From positions 62,001 through 126,000 of the forward strand of contig JAJPIO010000016.1 in the NCBI GenBank assembly GCA_021324735.1: a stretch of 64,000 bases of DNA. Direction: 5' to 3'. The notes below the pieces were generated by a model. The model was not told where the DNA came from. It saw nothing but the letters and a program-made list of their open reading frames with translations, and ran no database searches. The stretch is from Bacteroidota bacterium (GTDB lineage Bacteria > Bacteroidota > Ignavibacteria > Palsa-1295). Below, one piece after another: positions 43,039 through 53,630 of this stretch (positions within the stretch are counted from its first letter, which is position 1; each line of letters starts with the position of its first letter). Position numbers and translations under genes: made by a program.

Positions 43039-44547
43039 TCACTCGAACAACTTCGTATCTGGACCTGCCGCGATAGCTGGCTGGGAAGCAGCCTCTGATG
43101 CGCGATCTACAAGTGATGGAGATAATTGTTTTGTAGCCTTCGCACCCAAATCTCGTAATTGCTCGGATTGACGAACAAGATTTCCAGGGCCAGTAGAAAG
43201 CTTCTTCATCGCCTCATCGTAACTCGACTTTGCGTCACTCATTTTTTTGCCGGCTGTAAGCAAGTCATCCACAAAGCCGACGAACTTGTCGTACATTTTT
43301 CCGGCCCTATCCGCAATCTCAAGAGCATTTCGAGTCTGTCGCTCCTGCTTCCATATCGATGAGATCGTTCGTAGTGTTGCCAGTAATGTCGACGGGCTCA
43401 CGATCACTATCTTGCGATCCCATGCGTAGGCGAAAAGATCACCATCCGCTTGCAGAGCAAGACCAAAGGAAGGCTCGATCGGCATAAATAGAAGCGTAAA
43501 GTCAGGCGCGTCCAGATCGGGGATGGAGGGATACTTCTTGTCGCTCAACTCCTTTATGTGTCGCCTAACAGAAGCAATATGTTCCTGTATCGCCAGTGAG
43601 CGCTCTTCTTCCGACTGAGCTCCAACTACACGGTCGTATGCGACAAGCGATACCTTCGAGTCGATAATAATGTGCTTCTTATCCGGCAGGAATACAACGA
43701 TATCTGGCTGCAGGCGCCTGCCGTCCTCATCCTGTAAAGCCACCTGTATTTGATACTCAGATCCTTTTCGAAGGCCAGAGAACTCGAGAATCTTCTCACA
43801 AATGAGTTCACCCCAATTGCCTTGTTTCTTCGTATCACCTTTCAGGGCAAGTGCAAGGTTAGAAGCTTCCTTGCTGATCTGCTGGTTCAACTCGACAAGG
43901 TTTTTGATCTCTCCGCGCAGGGTGTTACGTTCAGCCGCTTCCGTGCGGTAGACTTCCTCTACCTTTCTTTCAAACTCCTGCAGCTTTGTTTGGAGCGGTG
44001 AGACCAACTCCTGAATCGCCTGCTGTCTTTTTTGTAAATCACCCTTTGCCGATTCCTGATACTTTCCTAAATTCTCTTCTGCTAATCGGAGAAAAGAGTG
44101 ATTACTTGCAGCCAAAACTTTCTGGCTTATGGCTTCAAATTGATTGGCAAGCGCCTCACGTGCTTCTTGAAGCTTTTCGAAATTTTCTAATTCTGCTTTA
44201 AGCTCGGCCTTAAGGCGTTCGATCTCGGCGCTAAGATTCTGGTTCGTCCGTTGAGCCGCTTCGAGAGTTCGTTCTCGATTCTTTATTGTATCTTCGAGCT
44301 TTTGTATAGCCTCAGCACGTTCTTCCGCCTGGGCGCTCAGTCTGCCGCGATCTCCCTCTAATACCCGAACTGCCTCCGTCAACAGTTTATTGCGTTCTGC
44401 TTCTTCTATGGCGCGATCTCGTTCGGATTGTATCTCCTGTTGAAATTGCGACGTGAGGGCCCGGACACGTCCGCTCTGAAATATATAGGCGATGATAAAG
44501 CCAAGGATAAGCCCGATCGCTGGGAGCACATAAAGAAGGGAATCCAT
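43039..44547 (-). CDS. rmuC: DNA recombination protein RmuC
   Basis: RmuC family protein (502 residues), linked to DNA rearrangement control, with a nuclease-like core. One N-terminal membrane helix (residues 4-22) is followed by a long coiled coil of Glu, Gln, Arg and Leu repeats (about 30-235), then the conserved core GNWGELICEKILEFSGL, DIVVFLPDKKHIIIDSKVSLVAYDR and FTLLFMPIEPSFGLAL, typical of the family. The membrane helix and coiled coil place it at the inner membrane. It lies downstream of the phosphohexomutase gene, 71 bp apart, but no functional link is known. It ends base to base with the kinase gene. Confidence 0.94.
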   Translation of the reverse strand: MDSLLYVLPAIGLILGFIIAYIFQSGRVRALTSQFQQEIQSERDRAIEEAERNKLLTEAVRVLEGDRGRLSAQAEERAEAIQKLEDTIKNRERTLEAAQRTNQNLSAEIERLKAELKAELENFEKLQEAREALANQFEAISQKVLAASNHSFLRLAEENLGKYQESAKGDLQKRQQAIQELVSPLQTKLQEFERKVEEVYRTEAAERNTLRGEIKNLVELNQQISKEASNLALALKGDTKKQGNWGELICEKILEFSGLRKGSEYQIQVALQDEDGRRLQPDIVVFLPDKKHIIIDSKVSLVAYDRVVGAQSEEERSLAIQEHIASVRRHIKELSDKKYPSIPDLDAPDFTLLFMPIEPSFGLALQADGDLFAYAWDRKIVIVSPSTLLATLRTISSIWKQERQTRNALEIADRAGKMYDKFVGFVDDLLTAGKKMSDAKSSYDEAMKKLSTGPGNLVRQSEQLRDLGAKATKQLSPSLVDRASEAASQPAIAAGPDTKLFE

Positions 44548-44618
44548 AGTACGGAGTGCGTTTGAGCATACAATCGCTCAAGCGTCCTAAATGACTCCTT
44601 AATAACAAAAGGAAGTTA

Positions 44619-46037
44619 TTACAGCGACTTCGCAAAAGCCAATATCTTTTTCACTGTCGTTAAACTCGGCGCTTCCGCATAATAGCGGAGGAGTGGTTCG
44701 GTACCGGATGCACGCAGCATGAACCACGCTCCTCGATCGAGGGTATATTTATATCCATCCAGTTTGCTGACGTTTTGAACTTTAAGACCAGCAATTTCCT
44801 CGAATCCTCGTTCTGCCTTAGCCAGCACTTCTTTTTTCTTCTCGTCTGTCGTGTGGAAATCATATCGATCGTATTTATGGGGACCAAACTCTTTCTCGAG
44901 TTCTGCAACGAGCTTTCCTAACGGCTTCTTATGATGTGCACAGATCTCCGTAAGCAGAAGACCATTAAACAGTCCGTCGCGCTCTGGAATATGGATCGAC
45001 GGTATGCCGATTCCGCCCGATTCTTCGCCGCCAATAAGCACTCCAACTTCGAGCATGTACTTAGTAATGTACTTAAAGCCGACTGGAGTCCGGTGAAGCT
45101 CTAAACCATACTTCGCACACATCTTATCGACCATCGAGGTGACTGATTGACTAATGACGACCAGCCCTTTTTCTTTACGTACTTCAACCAAATACTTTAG
45201 AAGCAGACACAGTATCATCTGCGAACTAAAAAACTCGCCTTTTTCATCGATAGCACCAATGCGGTCGGCATCGCCATCGGTTACCAAGCCGATATCGTAT
45301 TTCTGCTTTACGATAAACTGCGAAAGCTCTTTCGTATTCTGAGCGAGCGGCTCGGGTGGTGTCCCGCCGAATCCAGGATTCCAAACATCGTGAAGAATGG
45401 CTGCTTCAGGAAGGAGATGCTCGAGATTTCCGAAACCGGCCCCGTACATCGGATCGTACGCGAGCTTAATTTTTGACCGCTTGATCCGATTTAGGTTTAC
45501 CAGCCTTGCAAGTTCTTTGATGTAGATGGTCTTGGCATCGACTTCCTGAATCTTTCCACTTTTCACGAAGTCAGAAAAGGAAGGAATGCGATTTTCTTCA
45601 TAATCCCGCGACGTCCGTTTCCGATTCTCTTCGCTATTGGTATCCCGCTCTATTTCGGCAATAACCTCGGGAAGAGCAGAGCCGCCATATTCTCCTTTGA
45701 TCTTGAAGCCATTGTATTTCGCAGGATTATGTGATGCGGTGATCATCACACCGCCGGCCAGCTTTTTCTTTACGATCGCAAGGGAAGTGGCTGGAGTCGA
45801 AACGATCGTCTTTGCAATGAATACTTTAAGCCCTTCGGAAGCTAAGACCCGAGCAGTAAGTTCAGCGAACTCTCGACTGAGAAACCGTGCATCATATCCA
45901 ACAATAACACCGGCGTCTACTTTGGGGTGAGTCTTGAAATAAAGTGCAGTTCCGCGAGCTACACGATGGACATTCTCAAATGTATAATTTTCTGCGATGA
46001 CATCTCGCCACCCATCGGTTCCAAAGGTGATTTGCAT
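44619..46037 (-). CDS. Phosphoglucomutase/phosphomannomutase
   Basis: Alpha-D-phosphohexomutase (472 residues) that moves phosphate between C1 and C6 of glucose and/or mannose phosphates. The start ATG 46037 is used because MQITFGTDGWRD is the usual N-terminus; the open frame from 46103 would overlap enolase. Active-site motifs: phosphoserine loop ITASHNP with Ser102, metal loop TDGDADRIG, sugar loop GEESGGIG, and phosphate-binding RASGTEPLLRYY. The glucose/mannose choice cannot be seen. It follows enolase by 11 bp, so both are in one operon, and it may supply glucose 1-phosphate for glycogen and surface glycans. Confidence 0.94.
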   Translation of the reverse strand: MQITFGTDGWRDVIAENYTFENVHRVARGTALYFKTHPKVDAGVIVGYDARFLSREFAELTARVLASEGLKVFIAKTIVSTPATSLAIVKKKLAGGVMITASHNPAKYNGFKIKGEYGGSALPEVIAEIERDTNSEENRKRTSRDYEENRIPSFSDFVKSGKIQEVDAKTIYIKELARLVNLNRIKRSKIKLAYDPMYGAGFGNLEHLLPEAAILHDVWNPGFGGTPPEPLAQNTKELSQFIVKQKYDIGLVTDGDADRIGAIDEKGEFFSSQMILCLLLKYLVEVRKEKGLVVISQSVTSMVDKMCAKYGLELHRTPVGFKYITKYMLEVGVLIGGEESGGIGIPSIHIPERDGLFNGLLLTEICAHHKKPLGKLVAELEKEFGPHKYDRYDFHTTDEKKKEVLAKAERGFEEIAGLKVQNVSKLDGYKYTLDRGAWFMLRASGTEPLLRYYAEAPSLTTVKKILAFAKSL

Positions 46038-46048
46038 GGTTACGGTAA

Positions 46049-47410
<1,362 letters not shown>

Positions 47411-47447
47411 CGGAATGGGGAGGGGGATGTTCCGGGGCGTACTAAAA

Positions 47448-47476
47448 CAAAAAGCGGCTGGCATTCTACCAGCCGC
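47448..47476 (-). terminator. Intrinsic terminator on the minus strand upstream of the eno promoter
   Basis: GCGGCTGG (47454-47461) pairs perfectly with CCAGCCGC (47469-47476) around a 7-base loop, followed on the minus strand by TTTTTGTTTT. No minus-strand gene lies directly upstream of it, since the next gene at 47600 is on the plus strand, so it would end a short unknown transcript. Confidence 0.65.
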
Positions 47477-47599
47477 CTGACCGTTCCGCACTTACAATTG
47501 AACATTAGAGTTGTCAGGTTCAGGAAGTGTCATTCGTTTAAGCTATAAGGCCCTGCCGCAAAAGCGGCGTGTCCCTTTTATGTCTCATTTTATTAAGCT
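47477..47599 (-). ncRNA. Possible small RNA ending at the terminator before eno
   Basis: The 120 bp between the plus-strand lipoprotein start and the minus-strand terminator at 47448-47476 contain another hairpin, GCCGC (47555-47559) and GCGGC (47564-47568) around AAAA. No protein frame fits. A short transcript from here to the terminator is the simplest reason for a terminator in this place. The promoter is not identified and the boundaries are guesses. Confidence 0.25.
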
Positions 47600-48307
47600 A
47601 TGAAAACACAAAAAGTCCTTGCAGTCCTGCTTGTTATCATCGGTCTATACGGCTGTAAAAGCAATTCGACCAGCCCCAGCTCAGGTGGCCAACCGCTGGT
47701 CGCTGCCAATCCGGGGAGTGTCTTCCATCTCCAGGTGACTACGACCGATACCAATGGCATGGCAATGGGCAGCACTATTCATCAAACGGATTCTATCGTT
47801 GCAAAGGGAATTACCTTTATGGGTAAATCCAATGTAGTTAAGATCTGGTCCTATGACGACCAAGGCAATAGCGGCTATGGCTATTATTCGCTACTCGATA
47901 ATGGTGACCTCGACTTTTATTTAGGTGATCTTCGGCCAGGTATGGTGGCCCAATGGATGGAATGGCCATTCGGAACCGGAAGTCCACTGACAACTACGAT
48001 CGAAGACACTTCGATCATGGGTATCGAGCATGTTTCGGAAAGTGCCACTTATTCTCGCGGTGGTACCTCAACGATGACAGTGCAGGGAAACTCCTTAACT
48101 CTTAACGAAGTGGTCGGTATTTACACCGTCACTCAGTCTATTTCTATTCAGGGAGTTTCACAATCTAACAGCAGTACGTTGCCGCCATTCCATTATTATT
48201 GGTCACCAACGATCGGCTTCCTTGCTAAGTCGCAGGTAGCGACAACTGATATGTTTGGCCAGCCGATGATTGAAACACAAATTCTAACCAGTTACACGTT
48301 ACAATAA
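47600..48307 (+). CDS. Lipoprotein of unknown function
   Basis: Predicted lipoprotein of 235 residues: MKTQKVLAVLLVIIGLYGC gives lipidated Cys19, followed by a Ser/Asn/Gly linker. The body is all-beta in appearance, with short strands such as VFHLQVTTTD, DNGDLDFYLGDL and a repeated Thr/Ser-rich SMTVQGNSLTLNEVV segment, and no cysteine beyond the lipobox. I do not recognise a family. It may be a surface or periplasmic protein of the kind often seen in Bacteroidota. A terminator shared with the convergent aconitase gene follows. Confidence 0.75.
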   Translation: MKTQKVLAVLLVIIGLYGCKSNSTSPSSGGQPLVAANPGSVFHLQVTTTDTNGMAMGSTIHQTDSIVAKGITFMGKSNVVKIWSYDDQGNSGYGYYSLLDNGDLDFYLGDLRPGMVAQWMEWPFGTGSPLTTTIEDTSIMGIEHVSESATYSRGGTSTMTVQGNSLTLNEVVGIYTVTQSISIQGVSQSNSSTLPPFHYYWSPTIGFLAKSQVATTDMFGQPMIETQILTSYTLQ

Positions 48308-48334
48308 GAGCTTCTTAAAAAACGTTTTTAAATT

Positions 48335-48362
48335 AAAAGGCCTGGAACATTCCAGGCCTTTT
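48335..48362. terminator. Bidirectional terminator between lipoprotein and acn
   Basis: Perfect 12-bp inverted repeat (48335-48346 with 48351-48362, core GGCCTGGA/TCCAGGCC) flanked by A- and T-runs, lying between two convergent genes. Confidence 0.85.
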
Positions 48363-48372
48363 GTATTAGCTC

Positions 48373-50811
48373 TTAGCCAATAACCGGTTCGGGAGGCGCT
48401 TCTTTTACGCCTTCCTTTATTGCCTTTTCACCGGAATGGAGGCGAATGAGGTTCAACGCGCTACCAGCTTGGAACCACGAAATATGCTCCATATTCATCG
48501 TGTGCTTAAGTGGGATGATGTCCGCCGAACCATCGGAATGTCTTACTTCCATATTGATCGTACGCACCGGATCGAGTTCATGCAAATACTCGAGCGATAC
48601 CACGTCGCCTTCGCGAATCTTATCGTAATCGTTTGGATCAATAAAGGTAAGAGGAAGTATACCTTGCTTCTTCAGATTTGACTCGTGAATACGGGCGAAA
48701 CTGCGGGCGATAACGGCAAGGCATCCCAAATACCGTGGTGACATGGCAGCATGCTCGCGGCTGGAGCCTTCACCGTAATTCTCATCGCCAACAATTACCC
48801 ATCGTTTCCCGCGCTTCTTATAATCGCGCGCGACCTGGGGAATGGAGACGTTCTTCTCATGTGTGAAGACATTCGTCGTCGTTCCTACTTCACCGCTCCA
48901 TGCATTGACTGCACCCGTTAGCATATTATCCGATATTTTATCGAGATGACCGCGATAACGAAGCCAGGCACCAGCAGGGGAGATGTGGTCGGTAGTTGTC
49001 TTGCCTTTCGTCTTTACGAGAACCGGCATTTCCGAAGTGGACTGAGCAACCATCGGTTGGAACGGTTCGAGAATCTGTAAACGCTCACTGCCCGCGGGTA
49101 CCGATACTTTGACGGCAACCGCATCGTCGGCAGGGGGCACATATCCAATACGTCGCCCGATATAGCCATTCTTCGGAAGTGGATCAACCTTGGGGGGCGC
49201 CTGCAACCGGAATTTGGTACCATCTTCTGCCTCAAGCTCATCTTGCAATGGATTGATCGAAAGGTCTCCAGCTAATGCATATGCTACTACCACTTCGGGA
49301 CTCGCTACAAATGCGAGCGTCGCCGGATTCGCATCGTTGCGGCCAGGAAAGTTACGATTGTAGCTATCGATGATCGTATTGCGTTCACCCTTCTTAATAT
49401 CATCACGTTTCCACTGACCGATACAGGGTCCACACGCATTCGCCATCACTTCACCACCAATGGAGGCAAGTGCCTTTAACTGACCATCGCGATCGGCTGT
49501 TTGGCGAACTGCTGCAGAGCCCGGATTAATAAGAAGAGATGATTTTGCCTTTGCACCATATTTTGCGGCTTGTTCTGCCACCAGCGCTGCGCGGCTCATG
49601 TCTTCATAGCTCGAATTGGTGCAACTACCGACGAGCGTGACTGAAATTTTCTTCGGATAATCATTTGCATCGGCATCCGAGGCAAGCTTTGATACGGGAC
49701 GCGCGAGGTCGGGAGTGAAGGGGCCATTGATGAGCGGTTCGAGCTTCGAAAGATCTATCTCGATGATCTCATCATAGTATTGCTCGGGATTCTGTTCGAC
49801 TTCCGGATCAGCCACCAATAAGTGCATATTAGCTTTTGCGATCTCGGCGATCTCCTTACGATCGGTAGCATTCAAATAGCGAATGCCATTCTCATCGAAG
49901 GGGAAGACAGATGTTGTTGCACCGATCTCCGCTCCCATATTCGTTACGGTCGCTTTGCCGGTAGTGGAAAGCGTTTTGCAGCCCGGTCCGAAGTATTCGA
50001 TAATACGGTTGGTGCCTCCTTTTACAGTAAGCTTATCGGCGACATGAAGAATAATGTCTTTTGGTGCAGCCCATCCATTCAATTCACCGGTCAGCTTTAC
50101 ACCGACGAGTTTGGGATTTAATACCTCCCATGCAAAGCCAGCCATAGCGTCGACCGTATCAGCACCGCCTACGCCGATCGCAAGCATGGAAAGGCCACCC
50201 ATGTTCGGTGTATGTGAATCGCTGCCAATAATAAGACCACCCGGAAATGCATAATTCTCGAGCACGACTTGGTGAATAATACCCGAGCCAGGTCCCCAGA
50301 ATCCAATTCCGTATTTCGAACAGGCACTCTTCAAAAAATTATAGACCTCCGTGTTAGAATCGAGCGCTTTGTCAAGATCGCTGCTTGCACCTTGATAGGC
50401 TTGGATAAGGTGATCGCAATGAACGCTCGAGGGGATAGCCACTTGTTCTTTTTGTGCTTGCATGAACTGAAGAATAGCCATCTGAGCAGTAGCATCTTGC
50501 ATGATCACGCGATCGACGCAAAGGCGCAGAAAACTTTTTCCGCGATCAAGATCCTGAACAAGGGGATCATCGAGATGACCGTAGAGGATCTTTTCGGCAA
50601 GCGTGAGAGGACGCTTGAGTTTTTCGCGGATAACCACTAATTTTTTCTCGGTCCGCTCATAAATATTCCTGACGAGTTGAGGAGTTGTTTCCACGAACAT
50701 TGCCCGTTTGCTCGATCGGATCGTGGCCATATCAACGGCCGTCGGTTCGACTTGAAATGGTTCGTGCACTATTGGTAAACTAACTGCTTCAAGGTTTTTG
50801 GTATCTGCCAT
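48373..50811 (-). CDS. acn: Aconitate hydratase, mitochondrial type
   Basis: TCA-cycle iron-sulfur enzyme (812 residues) interconverting citrate and isocitrate. The three cluster cysteines are seen in LVGSCTNSSYED and MANACGPCIGQW. Other signatures: VHCDHLIQA, GSDSHTPNMGGL, SAGAWLRYRG-like SPAGAWLRYR and GEGSSREHAA. The length and the N-terminal CDHLIQAYQGA form match the mitochondrial (Aco2) type, which in bacteria is found chiefly in Bacteroidota-related groups, rather than AcnA or AcnB. A TAATTTTG promoter-like site lies 31 bp upstream of the ATG. The gene stands alone on its strand. Confidence 0.95.
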   Translation of the reverse strand: MADTKNLEAVSLPIVHEPFQVEPTAVDMATIRSSKRAMFVETTPQLVRNIYERTEKKLVVIREKLKRPLTLAEKILYGHLDDPLVQDLDRGKSFLRLCVDRVIMQDATAQMAILQFMQAQKEQVAIPSSVHCDHLIQAYQGASSDLDKALDSNTEVYNFLKSACSKYGIGFWGPGSGIIHQVVLENYAFPGGLIIGSDSHTPNMGGLSMLAIGVGGADTVDAMAGFAWEVLNPKLVGVKLTGELNGWAAPKDIILHVADKLTVKGGTNRIIEYFGPGCKTLSTTGKATVTNMGAEIGATTSVFPFDENGIRYLNATDRKEIAEIAKANMHLLVADPEVEQNPEQYYDEIIEIDLSKLEPLINGPFTPDLARPVSKLASDADANDYPKKISVTLVGSCTNSSYEDMSRAALVAEQAAKYGAKAKSSLLINPGSAAVRQTADRDGQLKALASIGGEVMANACGPCIGQWKRDDIKKGERNTIIDSYNRNFPGRNDANPATLAFVASPEVVVAYALAGDLSINPLQDELEAEDGTKFRLQAPPKVDPLPKNGYIGRRIGYVPPADDAVAVKVSVPAGSERLQILEPFQPMVAQSTSEMPVLVKTKGKTTTDHISPAGAWLRYRGHLDKISDNMLTGAVNAWSGEVGTTTNVFTHEKNVSIPQVARDYKKRGKRWVIVGDENYGEGSSREHAAMSPRYLGCLAVIARSFARIHESNLKKQGILPLTFIDPNDYDKIREGDVVSLEYLHELDPVRTINMEVRHSDGSADIIPLKHTMNMEHISWFQAGSALNLIRLHSGEKAIKEGVKEAPPEPVIG

Positions 50812-50841
50812 TTCTTCAAAGAAATTCTATTTCTATCTATA

Positions 50842-50849
50842 CAAAATTA
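50842..50849 (-). promoter_or_regulatory. Likely -7 promoter element of acn
   Basis: TAATTTTG on the minus strand matches TAnnTTTG and lies 31 bp before the acn ATG. No matching -33 TTG is found at the right distance. Confidence 0.4.
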
Positions 50850-51060
50850 CAGTCAACTTTTGGGATAACTGCCGCTCGAATACCTCTTCTACGTGGAGAA
50901 CCACCAGTTGTTGCCAAAGGAAACTGCTTTGAACCCGTCGCAGACCCGCTCGATTCCTCGTCATTAAGCGAGTTTGGCATCCTTTCGGAATGCGTGACGG
51001 CATTATTAATCCTCCTTCAGCGAAGAAGGGAATCACACACTAAACAAAGAAACAACCCTT

Positions 51061-53484
51061 ATGAATCTTGTAACAGCTTTAAGAAAGGGATGCTTTGCCA
51101 TCATCATGCTCCTGTTGAGCATGCCCTTTGTCGGGCGTTCTTACGCTGCGACATCATTTAGTATCGTGCCCAACTCGAGTGAACTCAATTTCAATACTCG
51201 AGCAGGGGTTGCTGATACCCAGTCCATTACCATCAATAACTTGACGTCTTATCCGCTAACATTGTATACGACTGTTACGGGAAGTGGCAGCTCAATGTTC
51301 AATGCTGGTACTACACCAGTAATTATCGCGGGAAATGGATCGACAACCGCTAAGATCGTCTATTCTCCTATGGTCGCCGGTACGAACAATGCGACCCTGA
51401 CCATTTACTCGTTAGCAGGGGACAGTGCTACGATCGCATTAATGGGTCATGCGACCTCCAATACGTCCTCCAGCTTCAGCTTGACGCCATCGAGCGGGCA
51501 ACTGGTCTTCAATACCCATACGGGGACTGCCGCCGTTGATACATTATCCATTCGCAACCTGACATCGAACCCGCTTTCGTTTACGGTAACTTCCAGCGGA
51601 AGTCCGCTTTTTACGCTGGGTTCGAACTCACTAAACGTCGGTGCAAATGGGACAGGCAATATTGTAGTAACTTATCTACCAGTGCTTCCAGGTACCAACA
51701 ACGGTACGCTCATGGTTCGCGCTTCGAATGGAGATACCGCCTCCGTATCACTTACGGGTCATGCGGTACTTCCGAATTCAAATGCCATCAATGTTGCTGG
51801 AGAGGTTGATTTTTCGGCGCAAGCGGGACAATCTGAATGCTTGCCGATCTCAATTGGTAACATGAGCGCAGGCGGCGTCTCGATCTCGAACGTCATGATC
51901 AAAGGAGATTCAACAGCTTTTTCCGCTGCTAATAATGGCAGTTTCCAGATCAATTCGCTGGGTTCAGGAACCGTTACTGTTTGCTTTAACCCGAGCGTCA
52001 ATACACATGACGAGACACATGCTACCTTGAGTTTCAATTATGCCAGTCTACTCGATTCGACCATTCATGGTGTTGAGAATGTGCAGTTAGAAGGCAAAGT
52101 AGAAGAAAGGGAGAATGAAGGTGATTCGCTGTTCTTCTTAACTACGCAAAATCTCGAATTCAACAACGTCCTTGTTGGAACAACACAATGTGAGGCCGTT
52201 CGGATTTCGAATCCCACTGGTACGACGGTCGTGATCGATAGCAGCAGTATCAATGGAATAGGGTCATCGTTCTTTACGGTGTCCGGCGCTAACAACTTAA
52301 CGGTAGGAGCGCACTCGACACAATACATCAATGTATGCTTTGCTCCCACAAGTGCTGTTAATTCCTCTAACAACCAGAATACAACGATCACACTCTATGA
52401 TTCGAGCGCGTTAGGTCGTGGTACTCTTATGATCCATGTCGAAGCTAACGCAATAGACTCCGCGAACAATAATGGTGAACTGACCAATTGCCTCATGGTC
52501 CGCCACGAGCATGGAGTGTTAGGACCGATCATTTCCGGTGGTACCGATACGAGTGCGATCTTTATTACGAACCGCACGAATAGCAACCTTACGATCAATA
52601 GTGCAACGGTAAGTGGCACGAATAGCAATGCATTTACGGTCACAAGCCAATTCCCGATGACGTTATCCGCTGGACAGCAAGGACAGCTTATGGTTGCCTT
52701 TAATCCAACCAGCATTACTGGCGCACCGAGTTATGGCGCGACCATTACGCTGAATACATCCGGAGGCAATATGACATGTGGACCAATTACGATCCATGTC
52801 GAAGGTGTCGCCGTACCAGGATTCCGTGGCGATCATGACACATCCGATATCGACCTTGGCACGGGGTTAACCGGCAATGGCACGACGGTCATTGGAATTA
52901 CAAAGCCAACAACGACCGCCTGTGTTATCGATACGCTGTCTTTTATGAACACCACGTCGAATTCCATTACGGTCGGCCAGATCGTTATTCCATCGAGTCA
53001 GAACTTCACGCTGCTCGGTACAAGCATGAATTTGCCGGCGACGGTTAATGCTGGTGGTACACTTACAGCAATGGTGCAATTCTGCTCGCAGGATCCGCCA
53101 GGCACTGTAACGACGAGCCCACTTTTTGTAAGCACCAATCAATCGATTCAGCCACAAACCTTCCAATTGCAGGCGATCGCCGCAGCACCGTTGGCGGTAT
53201 CGAATGACAACGAGCCTTCACCGATCAACTTTGCCGTCATGCCAAATCCAAGCTCCGGTGAAGTGCGGATCGAAGTCGATAATGCACGTTCCGTTACAAC
53301 GCAAATTTACGATCTGCTCGGTAATCTCATTAAGTCTGAGAATGGCTCTCAGGTCGTGGTCTGGAACGGGGAAGACGGTTCTGGTAATCAAGTATCAAAC
53401 GGCGTTTACATTGTGCGCGTAAGCGGCAGTGATGCGCAAGGACAGTCCTTTAAGGCATCCAAACAAATTCTAATTCAGAGATAA
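51061..53484 (+). CDS. Secreted repeat protein with T9SS C-terminal tail
   Basis: Secreted protein of 807 residues. The signal peptide is at residues 1-30 (hydrophobic CFAIIMLLLSMPFVG, cleavage near SYA). At least five tandem beta-sandwich modules of about 105 residues follow, of the ASPM-SPD-2-Hydin/choice-of-anchor D type; the first two share the order LNFNTRAG, SITINNLTSYPL, IVYSPMVAGTNNATL, and then LVFNTHTG, LSIRNLTSNPL, VTYLPVLPGTNNGTL. Later modules have paired cysteines. The last 75 residues are a type A T9SS sorting tail (FAVMPNPSSGEVRIEV, YDLLGN, VSNGVYIVRVSG, ending KQILIQR), so the product should be exported by T9SS and attached to the surface. Function unknown. Confidence 0.9.
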   Translation: MNLVTALRKGCFAIIMLLLSMPFVGRSYAATSFSIVPNSSELNFNTRAGVADTQSITINNLTSYPLTLYTTVTGSGSSMFNAGTTPVIIAGNGSTTAKIVYSPMVAGTNNATLTIYSLAGDSATIALMGHATSNTSSSFSLTPSSGQLVFNTHTGTAAVDTLSIRNLTSNPLSFTVTSSGSPLFTLGSNSLNVGANGTGNIVVTYLPVLPGTNNGTLMVRASNGDTASVSLTGHAVLPNSNAINVAGEVDFSAQAGQSECLPISIGNMSAGGVSISNVMIKGDSTAFSAANNGSFQINSLGSGTVTVCFNPSVNTHDETHATLSFNYASLLDSTIHGVENVQLEGKVEERENEGDSLFFLTTQNLEFNNVLVGTTQCEAVRISNPTGTTVVIDSSSINGIGSSFFTVSGANNLTVGAHSTQYINVCFAPTSAVNSSNNQNTTITLYDSSALGRGTLMIHVEANAIDSANNNGELTNCLMVRHEHGVLGPIISGGTDTSAIFITNRTNSNLTINSATVSGTNSNAFTVTSQFPMTLSAGQQGQLMVAFNPTSITGAPSYGATITLNTSGGNMTCGPITIHVEGVAVPGFRGDHDTSDIDLGTGLTGNGTTVIGITKPTTTACVIDTLSFMNTTSNSITVGQIVIPSSQNFTLLGTSMNLPATVNAGGTLTAMVQFCSQDPPGTVTTSPLFVSTNQSIQPQTFQLQAIAAAPLAVSNDNEPSPINFAVMPNPSSGEVRIEVDNARSVTTQIYDLLGNLIKSENGSQVVVWNGEDGSGNQVSNGVYIVRVSGSDAQGQSFKASKQILIQR

Positions 53485-53520
53485 AAAAATCTCTCGAATT
53501 CAGAGATAAAAAATCTCTCG
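53472..53520 (+). repeat. Tandem 24-25 bp repeat over the stop codon
   Basis: Two head-to-tail copies, 53472-53496 and 53497-53520, of AATTCAGAGATA, A-run, TCTCTCG. They differ only by one A in the run. Each copy has a small inverted repeat AGAGAT/ATCTCT. The stop codon of the T9SS gene lies in the first copy. Confidence 0.85.
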
Positions 53521-53534
53521 GTAGCTAAAGCAAG

Positions 53535-53557
53535 GCCCCGCTTATTGCGGGGCTTTT
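53535..53557 (+). terminator. Intrinsic terminator after the T9SS gene
   Basis: GCCCCGC (53535-53541) pairs with GCGGGGC (53547-53553), followed by TTTT. Confidence 0.8.
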
Positions 53558-53630
53558 CTATTTCTAGTAGGGAATAGAATATTAAGAATAGGCGGTTCTG
53601 TGTTTAGAGTCCCATTCTAATATTATTCCC

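Noticed and set aside
53472-53520. CRISPR-like repeat
   Set aside because: Only two adjacent copies without spacers; they overlap the stop codon of a gene.
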